Positions 35,827-44,326 of a stretch of 64,000 nucleotides of DNA are shown in pieces (within the stretch, counting starts at the first letter, position 1; every line of letters begins with the position of its first letter). The stretch is from assembly GCF_013035315.1 (NCBI RefSeq), contig NZ_WQHP01000003.1, forward strand, positions 1 through 64,000. Reading direction: 5' to 3'. Source of the stretch: Ruegeria arenilitoris (GTDB taxonomy: Bacteria; Pseudomonadota; Alphaproteobacteria; Rhodobacterales; Rhodobacteraceae). The position numbers were made by a program, and so were the translations under genes. The notes under the pieces are model-generated. The model did no database searches. It was not told where the DNA came from and saw nothing but the letters and a program-made list of their open reading frames with translations.

Positions 35827-37785
35827 ATGGCCCTGGATTCACAATCCGTCTCACTCACCTTTCCCGATGGCAATTCCCGATCCTATGACGCAGGCGTCAC
35901 GCCCGCGCAGGTGGCTGCCGATATTTCAACTTCGCTGGCCAAAAAGGCTATCTCGGCCACCGTGGACGGCAAGCATTGGGACCTGCAATGGCCCATTGAG
36001 GCCGACGCGCAGATCGCCATCCACACCATGAAGGATGAAGAGCAGGCCAATGAGCTGATCCGCCACGACCTGGCGCATGTCATGGCCCGCGCGGTTCAGG
36101 AAATCTGGCCCGCGACCAAGGTCACCATCGGCCCGGTCATCGACAATGGCTGGTACTATGACTTCGACCGTGCGGAACCGTTCACGCCCGAAGATCTCGG
36201 CCTCATCGAGAAAAAGATGAAAGAGATCATCAACAAGCGGGACCCGGTCACCACCGAGGTCTGGGACCGCGAGCGCGCGATCGAGTTCTACAAGGCCAAT
36301 AACGAGCCCTACAAGGTCGAGCTGATCGAAGCCATTCCGGGCGATGAGCCGTTGCGCATGTATTGGCATGGCCACTGGCAGGACCTGTGCCGCGGTCCGC
36401 ACCTGCAGCACACCGGCCAACTGCCGGGCGACGCCTTCAAGTTGATGAGCATTGCAGGCGCCTATTGGCGTGGCGATAGCGACCGTCCGATGCTGCAGCG
36501 CATCTATGGCGTGGCATTCACCGGCAAGGAAAAGCTGAAGGCACACCTGCACATGCTGGAAGAGGCGGCCAAACGCGACCACCGCAAGCTGGGCCGTGAG
36601 ATGGACCTGTTCCATATGCAGGAAGAGGCCCCGGGCCAGATTTTCTGGCATCCGAACGGCTGGAAAATCTACACCACCCTGCAGGACTATATGCGCCGGA
36701 TGCAGGAACGAGACGGTTACGTTGAGGTCAACACTCCTCAGGTCGTCGACCGGAAACTGTGGGAAGCATCGGGTCACTGGGACAAGTACCAGGAAAACAT
36801 GTTCATCGTTGAAGTCGACGAAGAGCATGCCCGCGAAAAGGCGATCAACGCGCTGAAGCCGATGAACTGCCCCTGCCACGTGCAGGTGTTCAATCAGGGG
36901 CTGAAATCCTATCGCGACCTGCCCCTGCGTATGGCCGAATTCGGATCCTGCGCGCGGTACGAACCGTCGGGCGCTTTGCACGGCATCATGCGGGTGCGCG
37001 GGTTCACTCAGGATGACGGGCATATCTTCTGCGCCGAGGATCAGATCGAATCCGAAACCGCAAAGTTCATTTCCTTCCTGTCCAAGGTCTATGCCGATCT
37101 CGGATTCCACGACTGGACGATCAAGCTGTCCACGCGCCCGGAAAAACGGATCGGTTCTGACGAAAGCTGGGATCTGGTCGAGAAGGCCTTGGGCGATGCC
37201 TGTAAGGCGGCCGGTTACGAGTACGAAATCCTCGAAGGTGAAGGCGCGTTTTATGGCCCCAAGTTGGAATTCACTCTGACTGACGCGATCGGACGGACGT
37301 GGCAGTGCGGCACCCTGCAGGTTGACCCCAACCTGCCCGAGCGTCTGGACGCCAGCTTTATCGGTGCCGATGGTGCGAAACACCGCCCGTTCATGCTGCA
37401 TCGTGCAACGCTTGGCTCGTTCGAACGCTTCATCGGTATTCTGATCGAAGAACACGCTGGCAAGCTGCCTTTCTGGCTGGCCCCACGCCAGGTCGTCGTG
37501 GCGTCGATCACGTCCGAGGCGGATGCCTATGTGCTGGAAGTTGTTGAAACACTCAAAGCTGCGGGGGTGCGCGCCGAAGCGGATATCCGCAACGAGAAGA
37601 TCAACTACAAAGTCCGTGAACACTCGGTCGGCAAAGTGCCGGTCATTCTGGCCGTCGGTCACCGCGAAGTTGACGAGCGTACTGTCAGCGTCCGCCGCCT
37701 TGGCGAAAAACAGACGCAGGTTCAATCGCTTGAGGCTGTAACAAATGAGCTGGCCCAGGCCGCGACGCCACCGGACCTTCTGTAA
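35827..37785 (+). CDS. thrS: Threonyl-tRNA synthetase
   Basis: A 652-residue class II synthetase that charges tRNA-Thr. Domains run TGS (residues 1-65), second additional/editing domain (about 70-225, with HDLAHVMA and the HxxxH-type zinc motif), catalytic core (about 245-540: motif 2 [20 protein letters not shown], zinc ligand Cys in MNCPCHV) and anticodon-binding domain (about 550-650). GAGGAG lies upstream of the ATG. No T-box or attenuator is visible in the leader. Confidence 0.95.
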   Translation: MALDSQSVSLTFPDGNSRSYDAGVTPAQVAADISTSLAKKAISATVDGKHWDLQWPIEADAQIAIHTMKDEEQANELIRHDLAHVMARAVQEIWPATKVTIGPVIDNGWYYDFDRAEPFTPEDLGLIEKKMKEIINKRDPVTTEVWDRERAIEFYKANNEPYKVELIEAIPGDEPLRMYWHGHWQDLCRGPHLQHTGQLPGDAFKLMSIAGAYWRGDSDRPMLQRIYGVAFTGKEKLKAHLHMLEEAAKRDHRKLGREMDLFHMQEEAPGQIFWHPNGWKIYTTLQDYMRRMQERDGYVEVNTPQVVDRKLWEASGHWDKYQENMFIVEVDEEHAREKAINALKPMNCPCHVQVFNQGLKSYRDLPLRMAEFGSCARYEPSGALHGIMRVRGFTQDDGHIFCAEDQIESETAKFISFLSKVYADLGFHDWTIKLSTRPEKRIGSDESWDLVEKALGDACKAAGYEYEILEGEGAFYGPKLEFTLTDAIGRTWQCGTLQVDPNLPERLDASFIGADGAKHRPFMLHRATLGSFERFIGILIEEHAGKLPFWLAPRQVVVASITSEADAYVLEVVETLKAAGVRAEADIRNEKINYKVREHSVGKVPVILAVGHREVDERTVSVRRLGEKQTQVQSLEAVTNELAQAATPPDLL

Positions 37786-37807
37786 CATTCGGCAGCATAT
37801 CGCCGCA

Positions 37808-37835
37808 AATCCGGCCCCCAAAACGGGGCCGGATT
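37808..37835 (+). terminator. Hairpin after thrS, probable terminator
   Basis: A perfect 11-bp stem AATCCGGCCCC/GGGGCCGGATT with a 6-nt loop lies 23 bases past the thrS stop. The following sequence is only moderately T-rich (CATTTTCC). Confidence 0.65.
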
Positions 37836-38006
37836 GAAACATTTTCCAATTTTCAATTCAAAAACAATTTGTTAACCTTCAAGAGGGCATTACGCTCTTT
37901 GACGGGGTTGTGAGACACGGGCTCGTGAATTCACCTGCCCCGGTTAAGCGACTACCTTTGTCAATGTCACAAGCAGACATACGCAGTTATCAAAAGGATT
38001 ACCGAG

Positions 38007-38294
38007 ATGTCGAAAACCGCAAAATCCCTGGTCATCGCAAGCGCAGTCGCAGCAGCCGTTTCTGGCGTTGCAACCACTGCATCCGCACAAGCCAAAGAAA
38101 AGTGCTATGGCGTTTCGCTGGCCGGTCAGAACGACTGTGCCGCCGGCCCCGGCACCACATGCGCGGGCACCTCGACCGTAGACTATCAGGGCAACGCCTG
38201 GACTCTGGTCGACGCTGGCACCTGCGCCGATATCGAACTGCCGGACAACCGCAAAGGCTCGCTCGAGCCGCTGGACCGCGACCTGCCGGCATAA
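38007..38294 (+). CDS. bufA1: Bufferin precursor peptide (DUF2282)
   Basis: A 95-residue small exported protein of the DUF2282 family, the precursor of bufferins: ribosomal peptides modified on Cys and reported to bind copper. The signal peptide covers about residues 1-28. The mature part keeps the family's four cysteines, Cys33, Cys44, Cys52 and Cys73, in the spaced pattern KCYG...NDC...TCAG...GTC. It heads a four-gene operon with the modifying oxidase (DUF692), its partner (DUF2063) and a DoxX protein. A hairpin with a T-run lies between it and bufB and could set high precursor output. A good AAGGA site precedes the ATG. Confidence 0.87.
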   Translation: MSKTAKSLVIASAVAAAVSGVATTASAQAKEKCYGVSLAGQNDCAAGPGTTCAGTSTVDYQGNAWTLVDAGTCADIELPDNRKGSLEPLDRDLPA

Positions 38295-38316
38295 GTCCAA
38301 ATATCTGAGACTCGGA

Positions 38317-38344
38317 GGGGCGGGCCCTATCGCCCGCCCCTTTT
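38317..38344 (+). terminator. Hairpin between bufA and bufB (terminator or attenuator)
   Basis: A perfect 9-bp GC stem GGGGCGGGC/GCCCGCCCC (38317-38325 and 38332-38340) with a 6-nt loop is followed by TTTT. It is 22 bases past the precursor stop codon and just before bufB. Partial read-through would yield more precursor than enzyme mRNA. Confidence 0.7.
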
Positions 38345-38358
38345 CGCGACCGGAGGAT

Positions 38359-39222
38359 TTGCACATGCTGGATAGTTCACTTCGATCGAACAGGTTGCCT
38401 GCGGCACCGGGCGCTGGGTACAAACCCCAGCATTTTGACCAGATTCTGGATCACGCACATCCCGTTGGTTGGCTGGAAATCCACGCCGAAAACTACATGG
38501 GTGACGGCGGCAGACCACTTGCACAGCTGCGCCACCTGTCTGAAAAGTTTCCGATCTCGGTCCACGGCGTCGGCCTCTCTATCGGTGGAGAAGGCCCCCT
38601 GGACTCCGATCATCTGTCCCGCCTGAAACACTTGGTTGGTTGGCTGAACCCGGCCAGCTTTTCCGAACATCTGGCCTGGTCAACTCATGACAGCCACTTT
38701 CTGAACGACCTTCTACCTCTGCCCTACACGGATGAAACGCTGGCGCGCATCTGTACGCATATCGATCAGGTTCAGGACACCGTTGGGCGGCAAATGCTGC
38801 TGGAAAACCCCTCCAGCTATCTGGCGTTTGAGGAAAGCACCTGGTCCGAGCCCGACTTCCTTCAAGAAATCGCGCGCCGGACGGGCTGTGGCCTGCTGCT
38901 GGACGTAAACAACGTCTTTGTCTCGGCCACCAATCTGGAATTCTCGTCGCAGGGTTACATCGACGCCTACCCGCTGGATAACGTCCATGAAATCCACCTG
39001 GGTGGTCATGATGAGGACGAAGATGACCACGGTCGCCCCCTATTGATTGACAGTCATGGGCGCGAGGTCGTCGATCCGGTCTGGGCGCTGCTGGATTATG
39101 TTCTGGAACGCTCAGGCCCCAAACCTGTTCTGATTGAATGGGACACGGATGTTCCCGAGTGGCCTATTTTGCGGGCCGAAGCCGAGCGTGCGCAGGCGGC
39201 ACTGGACCGCATCCCGGCATGA
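38359..39222 (+). CDS. bufB: Multinuclear non-haem iron oxidase, bufferin maturase (DUF692)
   Basis: A 287-residue TIM-barrel enzyme of the DUF692/MNIO family. The metal ligand-bearing motifs are in order: EIHAENYMGDGG (about residue 39), SVHGVGLSIGGEG (about 66), FSEHLAW (about 95), LLENPSSYL (about 146), LLLDVNNVFVSA (about 180) and EIHLGGHDEDEDDHG (about 213). Enzymes of this family use an iron cluster to convert Cys residues of a precursor into heterocycles. It overlaps bufC by 4 bases (ATGA). TTTGCACATG precedes an ATG with GGAGGA upstream. Confidence 0.88.
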   Translation: MHMLDSSLRSNRLPAAPGAGYKPQHFDQILDHAHPVGWLEIHAENYMGDGGRPLAQLRHLSEKFPISVHGVGLSIGGEGPLDSDHLSRLKHLVGWLNPASFSEHLAWSTHDSHFLNDLLPLPYTDETLARICTHIDQVQDTVGRQMLLENPSSYLAFEESTWSEPDFLQEIARRTGCGLLLDVNNVFVSATNLEFSSQGYIDAYPLDNVHEIHLGGHDEDEDDHGRPLLIDSHGREVVDPVWALLDYVLERSGPKPVLIEWDTDVPEWPILRAEAERAQAALDRIPA

Positions 39223-39980
39223 GCGTGTCGCAGACAACCTTCTACGAGGCCCTGCTGGACCCGTCGGCAGCCGTGCCGGACGGGTTGCTGGATGCCGAGG
39301 ATCGTCCTGCGGGCCGCCGGTTCAGCGTCTATCGCAATAATGTGGCCGTTTCGCTGACCGAGGCCATGCATCAAGCCTTTCCGGTGATCACTCGCCTTTT
39401 GGGAGCGCAGAACATGGATGGGCTGGCCGGGATTTTCCTGCGCAAGCATCCGCCCTCATCGCCGTTGATGATGTTCTATGGCGAGGAGTTCCCCGAGTTT
39501 CTTGCCGGGATGGAGCAACTGTCCCATCTTGGCTACCTCGCAGATGTGGCGAGACTGGAACTGGCGCTGCGCCGATCCTACCACGCTGCGGACAGCCAGG
39601 CAGCAGCGCCTGACGCACTGGCCTTGCCTCCGGAGGAAATCGTTCTGGCGAAACTGGAATTCGCGCCATCAATGCAGGTGGTGCAATCTGATTGGCCTTT
39701 GTTCTCTATCTGGCGCTTTAACTCGGAAGAAGATTCGCCAAAACCCGCGCCGGGGGCCGAGGACGTTTTGATCACGCGGCCTGACTATGACCCCGCCCCG
39801 CATCTGCTGCCCAAAGGCGGAGCGGACTGGATCGCGCACATTCAGGCCGGGCACACCATTGGCGAGGCGTTCGAACACACCTCGGCCGAATTCCCCGAAT
39901 TTGACCTTGGGGCCACACTGGCGCTGCTTTTGCAGGGCGGCGCGATAACTTCTGTGACTATCGAAAGGCTGGCAACATGA
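39219..39980 (+). CDS. bufC: Bufferin maturation partner protein (DUF2063)
   Basis: A 253-residue protein with the DUF2063 domain at the N-terminus (FYEALLDPS ... RFSVYRNNVAVSLTEAMHQAFPVITRLLG) and a C-terminal winged-helix-like region. It is the usual partner of the DUF692 oxidase and is thought to bind the precursor and present it. The start is the ATG at 39219, which overlaps the bufB stop; an upstream extension of the frame lies inside bufB. It overlaps bufD by 4 bases. Confidence 0.85.
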   Translation: MSVSQTTFYEALLDPSAAVPDGLLDAEDRPAGRRFSVYRNNVAVSLTEAMHQAFPVITRLLGAQNMDGLAGIFLRKHPPSSPLMMFYGEEFPEFLAGMEQLSHLGYLADVARLELALRRSYHAADSQAAAPDALALPPEEIVLAKLEFAPSMQVVQSDWPLFSIWRFNSEEDSPKPAPGAEDVLITRPDYDPAPHLLPKGGADWIAHIQAGHTIGEAFEHTSAEFPEFDLGATLALLLQGGAITSVTIERLAT

Positions 39981-40504
39981 CTGCCCTGATCTCATTGCAC
40001 AACAACACCCTGGGACGGTTGGACGTGACCTCTGGCTGGTTGACACCGACCCTGGCGCGTTTGGTCTTTATTGGGACACTGCTGGTTTATTACTGGAATT
40101 CAGCCATGACCAAACTGGGCAGCGGCTTCTTCGGGTTCCTGTTCCCGTCGGACGGGGCGTATGTTCAAATTTTTCCCAAGGCGATGGAAGCGGTCAGCTA
40201 TGACAGCTCGCAACTGGGCATTTTCCACTGGGCCGTCGCGGTTGCGGGCACATGGGCTGAGTTCCTGCTGCCCGCACTGATCGTGATTGGCCTGCTGTCG
40301 CGCTTTGCGGCCCTCGGCATGATCGCCTTCGTCTGGGTTCAAACCATCGTGGACGTCACCGGTCACGGTGCGGCGCTTGGCAGCTATCTCACCGCAGCGC
40401 CGAACGTGCTGGATCAGCGCACGCTTTGGACATTTGTGCTGCTGGTGATTGTAATCAACGGTGCCGGCCCACTGTCAGTGGACCGAATCCTGCGTATCAA
40501 GTGA
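39977..40504 (+). CDS. bufD: DoxX-family membrane protein of the bufferin operon
   Basis: A 175-residue inner-membrane protein with about four helices and DoxX-like motifs (TLARLVFIGTLLVYYWNSAMTK, GIFHWAVAVAGTWAEFLLPALIVIGL). DoxX proteins are frequent last genes of DUF2282/DUF692 operons. Its biochemical role is not established. It is coupled to bufC by an ATGA overlap, and its stop lies 1 base from a converging membrane-protein gene. Confidence 0.82.
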   Translation: MTALISLHNNTLGRLDVTSGWLTPTLARLVFIGTLLVYYWNSAMTKLGSGFFGFLFPSDGAYVQIFPKAMEAVSYDSSQLGIFHWAVAVAGTWAEFLLPALIVIGLLSRFAALGMIAFVWVQTIVDVTGHGAALGSYLTAAPNVLDQRTLWTFVLLVIVINGAGPLSVDRILRIK

Positions 40505-40505
40505 A

Positions 40506-40874
40506 TTAGAAATGCGCCTTGGGCTCGTCCGGTTTACCCGCGGCCAGCCCAAGGATACCCGCCACTGCGGCAAAGGCCACCGGGAACATTGTGAAGGCAT
40601 TGAAGCCGAACGCAAAATACATCCCAACAGCTGAAATCAGCAGCAAGATGCCACCAATCAACGCCCGTGCGTGGGCCATCGCACCTCCGGCTATGGCCAA
40701 CAGTGGAGCGATAATGGACGCGGCCTGAATGAACTGAGCGTTGTTCACCTGCTCGGCCAGCCCTTCGATTTCGCCATAAGTGTCTATGAACTCGATATAG
40801 CCATAGCCAAAAAAGCCGACGATCATTCCGATCAAACCGGCAATGACGCCTAAAATCATGGATGCGTTGCGCAT
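40506..40874 (-). CDS. Small membrane protein of unknown function
   Basis: A 122-residue protein with about four membrane segments (near residues 6-26, 50-66, 68-86 and 90-112) separated by a short acidic loop (EFIDTYGEIEGLAEQ). I recognise no family. It converges on the bufferin operon and starts 39 bases after the stop of the ArsC-like gene, which reads the same way. Confidence 0.65.
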   Translation of the reverse strand: MRNASMILGVIAGLIGMIVGFFGYGYIEFIDTYGEIEGLAEQVNNAQFIQAASIIAPLLAIAGGAMAHARALIGGILLLISAVGMYFAFGFNAFTMFPVAFAAVAGILGLAAGKPDEPKAHF

Positions 40875-40913
40875 TTAAACCCTCATCTTTGGGACAGACA
40901 CATAAGTGCCCGA

Positions 40914-41231
40914 TCAGGCCACGCCAAGGCTGGTCTTGGTTTCTGCGGTCCAGCCCAACAACAACGTACCGTCATTTTCGATCAGTGGGCGTTTCATCAA
41001 GGTTGGGTGTTCCTTGAGCAACTCCAGCGGTGGTTGTGCACGCTGTTCTTCGTCCAATCCACGCCAGGTTGTCGACCGGGTGTTGAGCAAAGCTTCGCCG
41101 AACGCGTCCAGCGCCTTTGATAGCACCTCAGCCGGAACGCCTTGGGATCGGACATCCACAAACTCGGCTTCTGGCATTGTTTTCAAAGCCTTGCGGCACG
41201 TATCGCAGTTTTTCAGGCCATAAAGACGCAT
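40914..41231 (-). CDS. ArsC/Spx-family thioredoxin-fold protein (arsenate reductase-like)
   Basis: A 105-residue protein with the redox-type motif CDTC (Cys9 and Cys12) near the N-terminus and the ArsC/Spx pattern LKEHPTLMKRPLIEND. The start at 41231 (MRLYGLKNCD) matches family length; the open frame upstream to 41627 crosses the cold-shock gene region and is not real. Many such proteins in alphaproteobacteria have no proven arsenate activity, and there is no ars gene nearby. Confidence 0.82.
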   Translation of the reverse strand: MRLYGLKNCDTCRKALKTMPEAEFVDVRSQGVPAEVLSKALDAFGEALLNTRSTTWRGLDEEQRAQPPLELLKEHPTLMKRPLIENDGTLLLGWTAETKTSLGVA

Positions 41232-41447
41232 TTTTGGGCTGCTCCTGTATTTGTATGAATTTTTAGCATTTTTGCCTGCTTGTTCCGGTAATTCTTGATT
41301 TTTTACTTCACCGTGCAATGTTGAAAAAGACGAAACACGCAATCCGGGCCGCGTCGTGTGGGCGAAGCGGTGATGGTTTGCGGTCGCGTCAACCACTGCC
41401 CCCACCAATTTTGTGGGACAACGTGTAAGTAGAAGGAGACACGGGAA

Positions 41448-41654
41448 ATGCCAACTGGCACCGTGAAATGGTTTAATACCACGAAAGGCTATGGGTTTAT
41501 TGCCCCTGACGAAGGTGGCAAGGACGTTTTTGTTCATATCTCGGCCGTTGAACGGTCCGGTCTGACCGGGCTCGCTGACAATCAGAAAGTCTCGTACGAG
41601 TTGCAAGACGGACGCGACGGCCGCCAAATGGCCTCTGATTTGAAGCCACTGTAA
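41448..41654 (+). CDS. cspA: Cold-shock-domain protein
   Basis: A 68-residue single CSD protein with the RNP1 motif KGYGFI and RNP2 DVFVHI, the normal length for CspA-type RNA chaperones. AGGAGA lies upstream of the ATG. The preceding 216 bases are gene-free and could carry a long 5' leader, common for csp genes, although I cannot define its structure. It is divergent from the ArsC-like gene. Confidence 0.93.
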   Translation: MPTGTVKWFNTTKGYGFIAPDEGGKDVFVHISAVERSGLTGLADNQKVSYELQDGRDGRQMASDLKPL

Positions 41655-41688
41655 GGTTCCCCGTCATCTGCGGGTACTAAAAGCAGGC

Positions 41689-41711
41689 CAACGGCCAATT
41701 TCCGGCCGTTG
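41689..41711 (+). terminator. Hairpin after the cold-shock gene
   Basis: An 8-bp perfect stem CAACGGCC/GGCCGTTG with a 7-nt loop lies 35 bases after the csp stop. The downstream T-tract is weak (TCCAATTTC), so termination efficiency is uncertain. Confidence 0.5.
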
Positions 41712-41736
41712 TCCAATTTCACCGGGTGTGAAAACC

Positions 41737-42048
41737 TTACCCTCGCGCCGGCTTTGCCTCGGCATGAGTGTACCAGTCTTGCCCCATCGCAACGATGCAG
41801 GAGGTGCCGGTCGCGTATGTCACTACCATCGTCCAGTCGCCCGAGTCGCTGGTCCAGACCTCCATCATTTGCTCCGGCCCTCGCAATCCTGTGGCGGCGC
41901 GTTTTGAACCGAACTGGCGCTTCAGCTTTTCGTGCAACCTTGGCGTCGGCTCGCACAGCACCTCGGCGATAGGCGATTTGGCCAGCGCGGGCTGCACAGA
42001 CAAACCCAGAGCAGCGCCCAGAAAGAGGATGTGTTTGGTAAATGTCAT
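41737..42048 (-). CDS. Small secreted protein of unknown function
   Basis: A 103-residue protein with a signal peptide (HILFLGAALGLSVQPALA) and a mature part of about 80 residues containing two cysteines (EVLCEPTP and GTSCIVAMG). No family is recognised. It stands alone between cspA (converging) and thyX (same strand, about 60 bases upstream of the thyX 3' end). Confidence 0.65.
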   Translation of the reverse strand: MTFTKHILFLGAALGLSVQPALAKSPIAEVLCEPTPRLHEKLKRQFGSKRAATGLRGPEQMMEVWTSDSGDWTMVVTYATGTSCIVAMGQDWYTHAEAKPARG

Positions 42049-42108
42049 GAAACGACCGTAACAGTTTCATGACACTATGTATAGACAACCGCTATGCCTT
42101 CAGCGGCA

Positions 42109-43020
42109 TCAGCCCTCGCGAATAATAGCCTCGAACTCACGCCATTCACGCGCGGTCATGCCCGAGCTTTCCTGCGTCACCGTTTCACCAGCCAGCATGC
42201 GCCGCAGGCTGTCGACCATCTGGGCCGACAGGTTCACCGCACCCAGACGGTAGTCTTCGAATGCTTTGTAGGCGAAGGGCACCCAGTCGGCGACGATCTT
42301 GCACATGGTGTCCGCATAGACGCGGATTTCGTACTGGGCGTGCGGGTCGGCGCGCAGACGCAAGAAGTGGAACAGATTGTGCAGGTCCACCTTCCAGTAC
42401 CACTGCGTGTAGATGTTCGCGGGCAGGTTCATTCGGGCCAGTTCGCGCGCCAGTCCCTGCTGTCCATCCTGGCTGATCATCGCCTCGTAATTGTCATAGC
42501 AACGTGCGCTGTCTGCCTTGAGTATCTCCAGCACACGCGCCGCCTCTTCCCCCTGCAAAGCATCGCCCCGGCCCTGGTTGTTCACCTCGGACTGGGCGGC
42601 GACGTGATCCGGTGCCGGGATGTAGAACTCGCGGTCCAAAATCGAATAACGCGCTGAGTATTCGTTCACATTTGCCGTCCGGTGGCGGATCCACTGGCGG
42701 GCAACGAACACCGGTAGTTTGACGTGCAGCTTGATCTCGCACATCTCGAACGGGGTCGAGTGCCAGTGCCGCATAAGATAGCGGATCAGACCCTCATCGT
42801 TCTGAACGGACTTGGTGCCCTTGCCATAAGATACCCGCGCTGCCTGACAAATCGCCGCGTCGTCCCCCATATAGTCAATGACGCGCACAAAGCCGTGGTC
42901 CAGCACCTGATGTGCGGTATAGAGGTGGTCTTCCATACCCTCAGCCACAACGCGGCGTGTTGGATGCGATTGCGCCCGCTGCGCTTCGATCTCGGCCAGT
43001 TGGTCAGAGGAGAGCGGCAT
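42109..43020 (-). CDS. thyX: FAD-dependent thymidylate synthase ThyX
   Basis: A 303-residue flavoprotein that methylates dUMP to dTMP using methylene-tetrahydrofolate and NADPH. The ThyX signature RHR-x7-S is seen as [11 protein letters not shown] at residues 112-122. The protein is somewhat longer than the 220-250 residues of many ThyX enzymes, through N- and C-terminal extensions usual in alphaproteobacteria. A 176-base control region separates it from the divergent glyoxalase gene. Confidence 0.93.
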   Translation of the reverse strand: MPLSSDQLAEIEAQRAQSHPTRRVVAEGMEDHLYTAHQVLDHGFVRVIDYMGDDAAICQAARVSYGKGTKSVQNDEGLIRYLMRHWHSTPFEMCEIKLHVKLPVFVARQWIRHRTANVNEYSARYSILDREFYIPAPDHVAAQSEVNNQGRGDALQGEEAARVLEILKADSARCYDNYEAMISQDGQQGLARELARMNLPANIYTQWYWKVDLHNLFHFLRLRADPHAQYEIRVYADTMCKIVADWVPFAYKAFEDYRLGAVNLSAQMVDSLRRMLAGETVTQESSGMTAREWREFEAIIREG

Positions 43021-43196
43021 GAAATTTCCTTTCCAGCAATGAGTCGCCCACCACTATATCTCGGCAATTCTCTGACAGGAACCGCCATATGTGCGCTCAA
43101 TTCCGGTTATCTCAAAATGTGTCCCGGTTGCCCCTCGACACCAATGACCCGCGCACTAAGGTGCTGTGCATCACCTGAATAGAAAGGACGCCGCAA

Positions 43197-43625
43197 ATGG
43201 GGCTGACATATCTTCACACCATGGTCCGCGTGAAGGATCTGGAAAAATCGATGGCGTTTTATGAGCTGCTGGGCCTCAAGGAAACCCGCCGGTATGACAG
43301 CGAAAACGGCCGTTTTTCGCTGATCTTCATGGCACCTCCGGGGCAAGAAGACCGGCCGATCGAACTGACCCACAACTGGGACGGCGATGACGCTCTGCCA
43401 AGCGACAGCCGTCACTTCGGGCACCTCGCCTATGGGGTCGACAATATTTATGAGGTTTGCCAGCACCTGCAGGACAATGGCGTCGTCATCAACCGCCCGC
43501 CACGCGACGGTCGCATGGCCTTTGTACGCTCGCCCGACAACATCTCGGTCGAGTTGCTGCAGAACGGCGAGGCGCTGGAACCGGCAGAGCCTTGGGCCAG
43601 CATGGAAAGCACCGGCCACTGGTGA
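43197..43625 (+). CDS. gloA: Lactoylglutathione lyase (glyoxalase I)
   Basis: A 142-residue VOC enzyme that isomerises the methylglyoxal-glutathione hemithioacetal. The metal-ligand pattern fits GloA: His in YLHTMVRVKDLEKSM, Glu in IELTHNW, His in HFGHLAYGV and Glu in ISVELLQ. AAAGGA lies upstream of the ATG. Its stop overlaps the GTG start of the next gene (GTGA), so it is coupled to the DUF1194 pair although no functional link is obvious. Confidence 0.9.
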   Translation: MGLTYLHTMVRVKDLEKSMAFYELLGLKETRRYDSENGRFSLIFMAPPGQEDRPIELTHNWDGDDALPSDSRHFGHLAYGVDNIYEVCQHLQDNGVVINRPPRDGRMAFVRSPDNISVELLQNGEALEPAEPWASMESTGHW

Positions 43626-44326
43626 TCCGCTGGCTGATAGCACTTGGGCTGGCCGTCCTGGCCAGCCCTCTTCGGGCCGAGCCCTGCCGTCTTGCGCTGG
43701 TCCTTGCAATGGACATCTCGGCCTCGGTGGACGAGGCAGAGGACGCGCTGCAGCGGCAAGGTCTGGCCTCAGCCCTTTTGGCCCCCGAGGTGGTTGAGGC
43801 GTTTTTCTCCTCCCCCCTGCCCGTTGCGCTGGCGTTGTATGAATGGAGCGGTCGCACCACTCAGAGCATCATTCTGGATTGGACCCTGATCGAAACGCAG
43901 GCGGATCTTCTGAGCGCTTCATCCACGGTCCAGCGCTCGGCCCGGTCACATCAAGGCTCGGCAACGTCGATGGGGCACGCTCTGACCTTTGGTGCCGCCA
44001 TGATGCAGAGGGCACCGTCCTGCCTGTTTCAGGTCATTGATCTGTCTGGGGACGGGTCCAACAATGACGGGTATGGTCCGCACAGGGCTTACGAACGCGC
44101 CGCGTTCGCAAACATCGTGGTGAACGGTCTGGTGATTAACGCCGCCGATTTCGAAGGCGAGCTCTTTCTGATCCCTTTCTTTGAAAACAATGTATTACAC
44201 GGCCCCGGAGCGTTTCTTGAGATCGCACAGGGGTTCGAGGATTTCGAACGTGCCATGCGTCGCAAGTTGGAACGAGAGCTGAGCGGCCAGCAGATCGGCG
44301 CTGTTCAGGAAGGCGAGTTCCGATGA
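43622..44326 (+). CDS. DUF1194 protein with von Willebrand A fold (first of pair)
   Basis: A 234-residue exported protein. The signal peptide is about residues 1-19 and the mature part is a vWA-like domain with the MIDAS start DISAS (Asp31, Ser33, Ser35) and DLSGDGSNND later. The GTG at 43622 overlaps the gloA stop; a longer frame upstream lies inside gloA. DUF1194 proteins are periplasmic and uncharacterised; the MIDAS suggests metal-dependent protein binding. The paralogue follows with a 4-base overlap. Confidence 0.8.
   Translation: MIRWLIALGLAVLASPLRAEPCRLALVLAMDISASVDEAEDALQRQGLASALLAPEVVEAFFSSPLPVALALYEWSGRTTQSIILDWTLIETQADLLSASSTVQRSARSHQGSATSMGHALTFGAAMMQRAPSCLFQVIDLSGDGSNNDGYGPHRAYERAAFANIVVNGLVINAADFEGELFLIPFFENNVLHGPGAFLEIAQGFEDFERAMRRKLERELSGQQIGAVQEGEFR

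Noticed and set aside
35926-37842. 638-codon open frame on the minus strand across thrS
   Set aside because: It mirrors nearly the whole of an unmistakable threonyl-tRNA synthetase. The residue composition is shadow-like and there is no known domain.
37786-38006. Specific ECF sigma factor promoter for the bufferin operon
   Set aside because: I looked for a clear -35/-10 pair of the type used for bufferin operons elsewhere, but only a GTTAACC-like hexamer is present and no matching -10 at the right distance.
40914-41627. Extended N-terminus of the ArsC-like protein (237 codons)
   Set aside because: The extra part runs antisense through the cold-shock gene. The 105-residue version starting MRLYGLKNCD matches the family.
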